In this document: piece by piece, positions 18,945-24,457 of the stretch
Layout: each line of letters begins with the position of its first letter
How positions within the stretch are numbered: the stretch's first letter is position 1
NCBI GenBank assembly: GCA_015501055.1
Contig: JADNYV010000515.1
Location: 1-24,457, forward strand
Direction of reading: 5' to 3'
Length of the DNA stretch: 24,457 nt
Source of the DNA: Mucidula mucida
Taxonomy: Eukaryota; Basidiomycota; Agaricomycetes; Agaricales; Physalacriaceae
The notes under the pieces: generated by a model
Database searches by the model: none
Told to the model about the DNA's origin: nothing
The model's input: the letters and a program-made list of their open reading frames with translations, nothing else
Position numbers and translations under genes: made by a program

Positions 18945-21336
18945 CTATTGTCGAGATTGGAGGACACTATCGTACACGATAGACGCAGGACTACGCTTCT
19001 CGATTCCCTGAAATCAAGGTAGGTCAGGACCAGTAGGATGAAACCAAACCGGTGACATACATTTTCAGTCCAAGCTATCTGAGCCTTCAATTCGGTCAAC
19101 CCAAACAGTAGTACTATGTCGAAGCTCAGCCCATACCAGTGCGACCCATGGGCACTGCGAGGGGGCTGCCTTCTCTTCGGCACAGCCATCGTATCGGCGG
19201 TGACGGTGCACAAAGTCACAAATGAATCTGGTTCTATTTAGTCTACATCAATCATGGGATTGAACAACAACTTACGAGGAGCGATATCTAGCCAGATTGG
19301 ATGAGGATAAGCTCCGCGGTAGCTCAGTATCTCAGCCGATATGCCATTCAATCCAGTAGCATTCGCACTGGTTTGAACGTATGAAGATCTGAACTCTGTC
19401 TCCTCATTGATACGGGTTCCCTGTTAACAATCAGCACTCGGTTCGCAAGTAGACTTCAAGACCTCGTCAGACCTTCTTGAGAATGGATGAAAATGCTCCA
19501 GGGACGTATCTGAGACCAGTAGCATCATAGTACGAGGTGTGATATCGTGCCCGGTGTTCCAGATCATCTGCGTCGCACTCGACATCTATTTCCACGCCGT
19601 AGGTTAAATTGGCAACCCTTGTCGTGACAAAATGATCGAGGTAGAAGGATATGGCACCATCTGCCACCGCTTTATTTCTGAAAACAAGGTGAACCAATGA
19701 CAGCGGAATAAACTGAAGGGTGCCCACACATGCCCGTCGGGTCTGCAAACAGATATGAGAGACTGGGCCAAGACATCTCGGAGCCGGCCGAAGAGCCAGT
19801 CACTGGCGGCAAATCCACCCACGAGAAGAACGGTCTGTGGTAAGTGAGCATAGTGAGGAATTGACATAAGGTGCATACTAACAGAGATCTCGACAGAAGA
19901 GGATTCTCTCTGCGTTTTGATAGCCTCCAGAATCGCTTGGATAGATGGTTCGAAGAAGCCAGATACAGTCTCGCTGTTCAAGGAATGAGCTGATGGCGAT
20001 CGGACGTCGGTGTTGTAACGTACCCATCAAGCTTAAGCTGCCCGTTCCTAATATCGACAGTAAGATCCTTGTCGCGTGCACTTCCGAATCTAATATATGC
20101 CGGTTCGTTGGAGGTACGGAAACTGAGCTTCGTGGACTTGTCAAATACGCTCGCCATATGATTGACGTCTTCGACAGCGCCGAATTTGGTGTTCCGGAGT
20201 TTGGCTGTGTGGCTAGTCAGTGGTACCGTTTATAATTCATGGAACGAAGTGCTACAACAGACCTTCAATGTGAGCTCGAGCTCGGCGACCTACTAACACA
20301 GAACCTTGGAGACGACCTGAGCGGAATTTCAGCTGAGATAGACAGCGGGATGAGAAATTGCTCACACTCAGTAGGTGCGATTTCTTCGAAAGCGTTGTCC
20401 GTGTTCGTCTTGTTCGCATATGCGCTGAGGTCGACAGTTCCACCACCGGCGTCGACGATGATGATACCTTTCCCGTTCTGTTTGATCATTAGCCGTAGAA
20501 CAAGAATAGGAACAAATAAATTTTACAATCTGGTCCTTGGTCAAGACGTTCTTATTGATGCAGAAATGTAAACTGGCTTCTCCTTCGGTTACGAACTGCA
20601 GTCGATCTTGTCCAATTCCATCTTTGATAAGACCTGCCACAACCGCAGCTCGTCGCATCAATCCCTGCTGCTGGCCTTCCCAGCCGTTGGGGTGAGTCAG
20701 AACAAAGTCGATATTGTGCTCGACAGAGCTCAATAAGGATGCACCAGAAGGCATCGTCTCGGTAATGTATAATTTAACAGCGGCAAACAAGTAGCGCAAA
20801 ACGTCGGCGAAGATGTCAAGCACAGTCTTGCCCTGAGGGAGCGCCGGAATATCTGCATCTGTTATGTGCGAGGCGGCGAGGGCCTTGGGTCGGAGGTGAA
20901 GCTTGAACCTGTCTTATTTGAGAGCGATACAATGAAATGCTAGAGGTGACACTGACCATTCGACTTTGGTGTACCCTTCGTCTTCGGCCTTCTCCAGGAA
21001 AGCCTCGTCGATAGCCTCTGCACCGACGGCCTTGACGTCTCCTTGGGCATCGTAGTAGATGATAGTGGGGATCTTTGAGTCGCCGCCAACCTTTTGCTGG
21101 GCTGGATATCTACGAAACGAATGACTAAGTCGTGTGGTTGACGACGAAAGAAAAAGTGAATCATACCTCGTTACGCCTTGGATGACGGGGACAAGTCCTG
21201 GGTCCAGTATAGCAAAGGACACTCCGGAGTAGGTGGTACCTACATCAAATGCCACGACAAGCTTGCGAAAAGCGCCAGTGTATGGCTTGCGAGCGGGCAG
21301 GACGGGGAGTTGCATAGGAAGAATTGGGACTGACAA
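18945..21336 (-). CDS. Hsp70-like ATPase, fungal Hsp70/HSPA12-type family (611 aa)
   Basis: Twelve exons keep frame: 21167-21336, 20957-21109, 20527-20908, 20366-20477, 20263-20316, 20024-20204, 19883-19973, 19728-19834, 19473-19677, 19276-19420, 19061-19233 and 18945-19007. The actin-type nucleotide fold is clear. Phosphate-1 VAFDVGTTYSGVSFA is at about 28-42, phosphate-2 IIIVDAGGGTVDLSAY at about 240-255, and the adenosine motif VLLVGGFAASDW at about 383-394. The C-terminal part (about 190 residues) is unlike the substrate-binding half of classical Hsp70, and there is no EEVD tail. This divergent group is expanded in mushrooms. Client and role are unknown. The motifs needed for ATP binding look intact. 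Confidence 0.9.
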
Positions 21337-21541
21337 TGGACTTCGACTGAAGAAGAAGGTTTTCAGTCAAAGGGTTTCCAAATGGAAATGTGCGCCTCGT
21401 GTGTAAAAGGTTCCAAGGGCGTGAAATCTAAAACGGAACACACAAATGCGAAAGACAAAGCTTTTAGCGGCCTCGTGTTGTACGCGGATGCTTTGTAGCA
21501 TGCGGCAAAGACAAACTTCAGACTCGCGCTTCTCCATAACC
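21337..21541. promoter_or_regulatory. Divergent spacer between the Hsp70-like gene and gene U
   Basis: About 205 bases separate the two start codons if U begins at 21542, or 109 bases if it begins at the in-frame ATG at 21446. Both promoters must lie here. I see no distinct motif. Confidence 0.4.
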
Positions 21542-22845
21542 ATGACGCCCCGCCTTTCATCCGATTTGAAGAAGCCTTTGATCCTGGCCATGTGCGCTAG
21601 CATGTCGTTCCTCGCTCTCTTCAAAACCCAAAAACTCAAGCGACACGTCGATGACTGTGAGGACGAGCTGGAAGCTATGAGGTCCGATGCAAAGAGAAAG
21701 GACGCCCTCATATCCCAGTTGCGCGCTGCCGGCGTCGCGTCCAAAGCCGAGATCCAGTCCCTGAAAGAACTCTCCACTTCGCGTCTCAAAGAAAGCAACA
21801 AACTCCGGCGCGCACTGTCCGAATGCGAGGTCGAGTTGAAGAAGACGCGTTCCGAACTCGCATCCACACGCGGCCAACTCCAACATCACCAGACTTGGCT
21901 TCGCACCGCCACGGCGGATCTAGAGAAAGAGCAGAGGGCGGCGAAGGAGGTGCAGAGTTTGCTCGCTGAACGCACCGGCGAGCTCACTACGGCCCAAGCG
22001 TTTCTAGCGACTTCGGACGGGGTCTCCGGGGCGGACGTGAAGGACCTCGTTGAGAGACTGAACGCCGATATCTTCCAGACCGCGGCGGCCATCTCGGAGT
22101 TTCTCGACGTCAAGCCAGCAGCGGTGGAGAGCTGGGACGAGGGCGTCAAAGATACCTTGACGCGCTATGTTGGGGTAGCGTTGACAGAATTACTTCTGGC
22201 GCGCCATAGCGAGTTCGAATTCCTGGTCCAAACTGCGATCCAGACCACGCTGTGCAGTGAAGCGGGGTATACTATCACATCGTGGACAAAGGCCGTCAGT
22301 GGTATCGAAGAAGCGAGTGTTGTTGACATGTATGACTGTGTCCAGAAATTCGGTGAGCAGGAAAAACAAATTTGTGCTATTGTACTCACTGCCATATAAA
22401 AGATCTAAAGGTCGCTGGCAAATGGCGCTCCATTACGAGAAAATGCCTATCAAAAGCGCAAGACCTGGATACTTGGCATAGACATAGTTTTACGCAGATG
22501 GCTCGAGCGGTTTACGAAGTGCTAGAATGTTTAGGAGTTGGGACGCAAAGGGCGAAGGAAACCGTCGAACGATTCTCGGACTCGATTTCGACGCTGGCGC
22601 AGCAGGCAATGCGCCTCAACACATTCATCGGCGAGGAGGTCATCTCTTCTGACCTCCTCATCGTATGCCCCCGTCTTGATTCCCCATGCAGCGAGGAGCT
22701 TTTGGATATCCAAGGTGATCCCGAAAGTTTTATCTGTACGACAGATTTAGGGATTGCACATGTAGATGGGATTGCTGGTCGAAAGGTACTGCTTAAAGCG
22801 CAAGCATTGTGGGGATCGGGACTTGACGACGAAACAAATGTCTAG
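21542..22845 (+). CDS. Gene U: coiled-coil protein of an uncharacterised agaricomycete family (417 aa)
   Basis: Exons are 21542-22352 and 22403-22845, joined in phase 1. A short hydrophobic stretch near the N-terminus (LILAMCASMSFLALF) could be a signal anchor. A coiled coil of about 150 residues follows (from KLKRHVDDCEDEL on), then a helical domain beginning VKDLVERLNADIFQTAAAI and running to the end (RWRAITR-like KWRSITR, then a late FICTTDLG). I have seen this last pattern in many mushroom predicted proteins, but know of no function. ATGs at 21446 and 21589 are alternative starts. V, downstream, is a relative in the same orientation. Confidence 0.78.
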
Positions 22846-23432
22846 ATAACGCGTTGTCAGTACTGAATAGTTATTTTCTGTAATAATACCGTGTCCTTAC
22901 ATCTTGTTGACCTTCACTCGAAGTCCACCGTTCTGCCATGACCGTCGAAAATAGAAAAAAGGGCCTCGGATCAATCTGTTCTCCTCCGGACGATTTGCGG
23001 ACCGGGCGTTCCGGCCTCTCCTGCTTTTTGCCACTCACTCAAAGTTACTCAAGATTGACACTGACTTCAACCCAGCTCAACGGCTACTGCACGGGCGGTG
23101 TTTGTATTTAACGCGGATCGAATCTTCTTTCAAGGAGTTTGAATATACTACTCGCTTCAATCCGCTTCAATATCGACACTGGCTTAACATTACTCTTCAG
23201 CACAATTCTTTAAGCGCTCACTGATGTCCTGCGCAGCCGCCAGATCACACGAGACCACCCTCGTTCCAAGGCCTTTCATTTCGTCGATCAAAGTACTGCT
23301 TCCGCGCCTTCATTGTTCTTTTTTCATCCTTCGAGTTAGTCAGCCAGTCTCACCGTTTACGGACTGCAGATAAGACATCGTATCTAGCCACCGTCACGGA
23401 TTGGCATTGCACGCCCGCCTGGTATTCCGCCA
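22846..23432. other. Intergenic stretch between U and V
   Basis: These 587 bases hold the end of the U transcript and the promoter of V. No coding frame has support. Two loosely similar words, GACACTGACTTCAA and GACACTGGCTTAAC, about 120 bases apart, are the only internal similarity seen. It is too weak to call a repeat. Confidence 0.45.
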
Positions 23433-24457
23433 ATGAACGTCTACAACTCGCCTGCCACTCCGACTTTTCGGTCATCATACGCGGCTGCCACTGCGGCCTC
23501 CTCTCCGCTCTGCCTGGATTGTAATGAGAGCAGTCGCGGATATCCTGAATGTAGTTCTGTCCCGCACGGCGACAGTACCAGGGTTCTCAATTTTTATGAA
23601 CGACGATGAAGTTACACCGGGTTATGTCGCTTCAGGAAGCGCGACTCAAGTAAAGTGTTCGATACACACCATGGTCAATATGTCTCATGCTTTCTTAGCG
23701 CGCCGGCGACGCAGAGCTTGTCCATGCCAGGGACCGTATTGCGACACTATCGGCGGAAAATCAAGAACTTCGCAGAGAGTCAAAGGAGCTCAGACGGCAG
23801 CTTTCTCTCGGGTCTCGCTCTTCTGGAGCCTGGGACCGTCTTCGTCGCTATTTCAACGTTCCTGCTGGCTACGATGATGACGCCCTTATCTCAAAACTCG
23901 ACAAATACAAATCCGACAATAGATCCCTTCGCCAACACCTAACTGATCTTGAACATTCATCGCAGTCCCACATAGCGCAGCTTGAAAAGGACGTTTGGGC
24001 GGAGCGCGCTCTCCGTCAGAGAGCCAGGACCTCTTGCACGTTCGTACGCAGGAGCTCAACGACGCGCAAATGTACCTATCCAAAACGGATTCGATTTCTA
24101 TCGAAGGACTTGAAGGAGACGACGAAGTCTTGAACTCAGAGATTTTCCAAACGCCGCGTTCATGACTGATACCCTCGATTTCTCCAAACCTAGCGCGGAT
24201 ATTGACGAGGCCACTGTCCAACAAGCAACGCAGTGGCTCTCCAGAGGCCTGGTGGACCTTCTCATGAACGACCAAGACCCAGACACGCGCGAAATTCTCA
24301 TAACCGCAGGGATTCAGGCCTCTTTCGTACAGTCCTGTGTCGCGATCGTTCAAGTATGGGGCGTTGGACTATCAGGTCAGCGCCAGTATCGCGTCGCTCT
24401 ACGACCAGATTCGTTTATCAAGTAAGCCCCTTCTTCAACAATAAGGGAAATGCCATG
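23433..24457 (+). pseudogene. V: frameshifted relative of gene U (runs off the right edge)
   Basis: A likely start is at 23433 (MNVYNSPATPTFRSSY). After a poorly defined early intron zone (about 23522-23717), a coiled coil runs from LVHARDRIATLSAEN to LEKDVWAERAL (about 23718-24015). It is followed by VLNSEIFQT and AAFMTDTLDF, the counterpart of LNADIFQTAAAISEFLD in U, then ILITAGIQASF and LYDQIRLS with a donor at 24422, in the same place as the U intron. Joining these needs frame changes near 24010-24030, 24153 and 24345. That means either a decaying gene or sequence errors. The last exon lies outside the window. Confidence 0.65.

Overview
The window looks like nuclear DNA of a mushroom-type fungus (Basidiomycota, Agaricomycetes). 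Genes are broken by many short introns (about 45-65 bases, GT..AG, with CTNAY-like branch sites). Several products belong to families expanded in that class: two F-box types, an Hsp70-like ATPase and a coiled-coil family of unknown function. All gene models below were spliced by hand. Where stated, frame is kept across every junction.

Layout. 1-3285 is a bed of decayed copies: an antisense copy of gene R (called R'), a divergent sense copy of gene M (M'), then two antisense scraps of genes R and T. A tRNA-Cys with a small intron follows (3434-3518). Next come an F-box-like gene (3708-4817) and an AT-hook/PWWP chromatin-reader gene (5044-7060). A gene-poor stretch (7061-9412) holds a 530-base hAT-type miniature transposon and one weak small gene. 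The intact divergent pair M (9413-11745, -) and R (12036-14163, +) is next. It is followed by a 702-residue F-box/zinc-finger gene (14368-16830, -), gene T (17189-18878, +), an Hsp70-like gene (18945-21336, -), gene U (21542-22845, +) and a frameshifted relative of U (V, 23433 to the right edge).

Main result. M, R and T are paralogues of a family I do not recognise. Each has a short first exon with a conserved Trp, then a six-cysteine cluster C-x2-C-x6-C-x8-C-x4-C-x4/6-C ending in an E/D-E-L-F-x-R motif. This resembles a fungal Zn2Cys6 DNA-binding domain, but the second half has x4 where the classical motif has x2. After it come a Ser/Pro-rich linker, a long coiled coil made of small exons separated by phase-1 introns, and a charged C-terminus with basic NLS-like clusters. 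Nuclear DNA binding is an inference. The M/R pair and its shared promoter are repeated as an inverted copy about 8.3 kb away (1-2852 against 11118-14017). The left copy has frameshifts, and a transcript from M' would run into antisense R and T sequence. That makes a pseudogene-derived antisense regulator possible.
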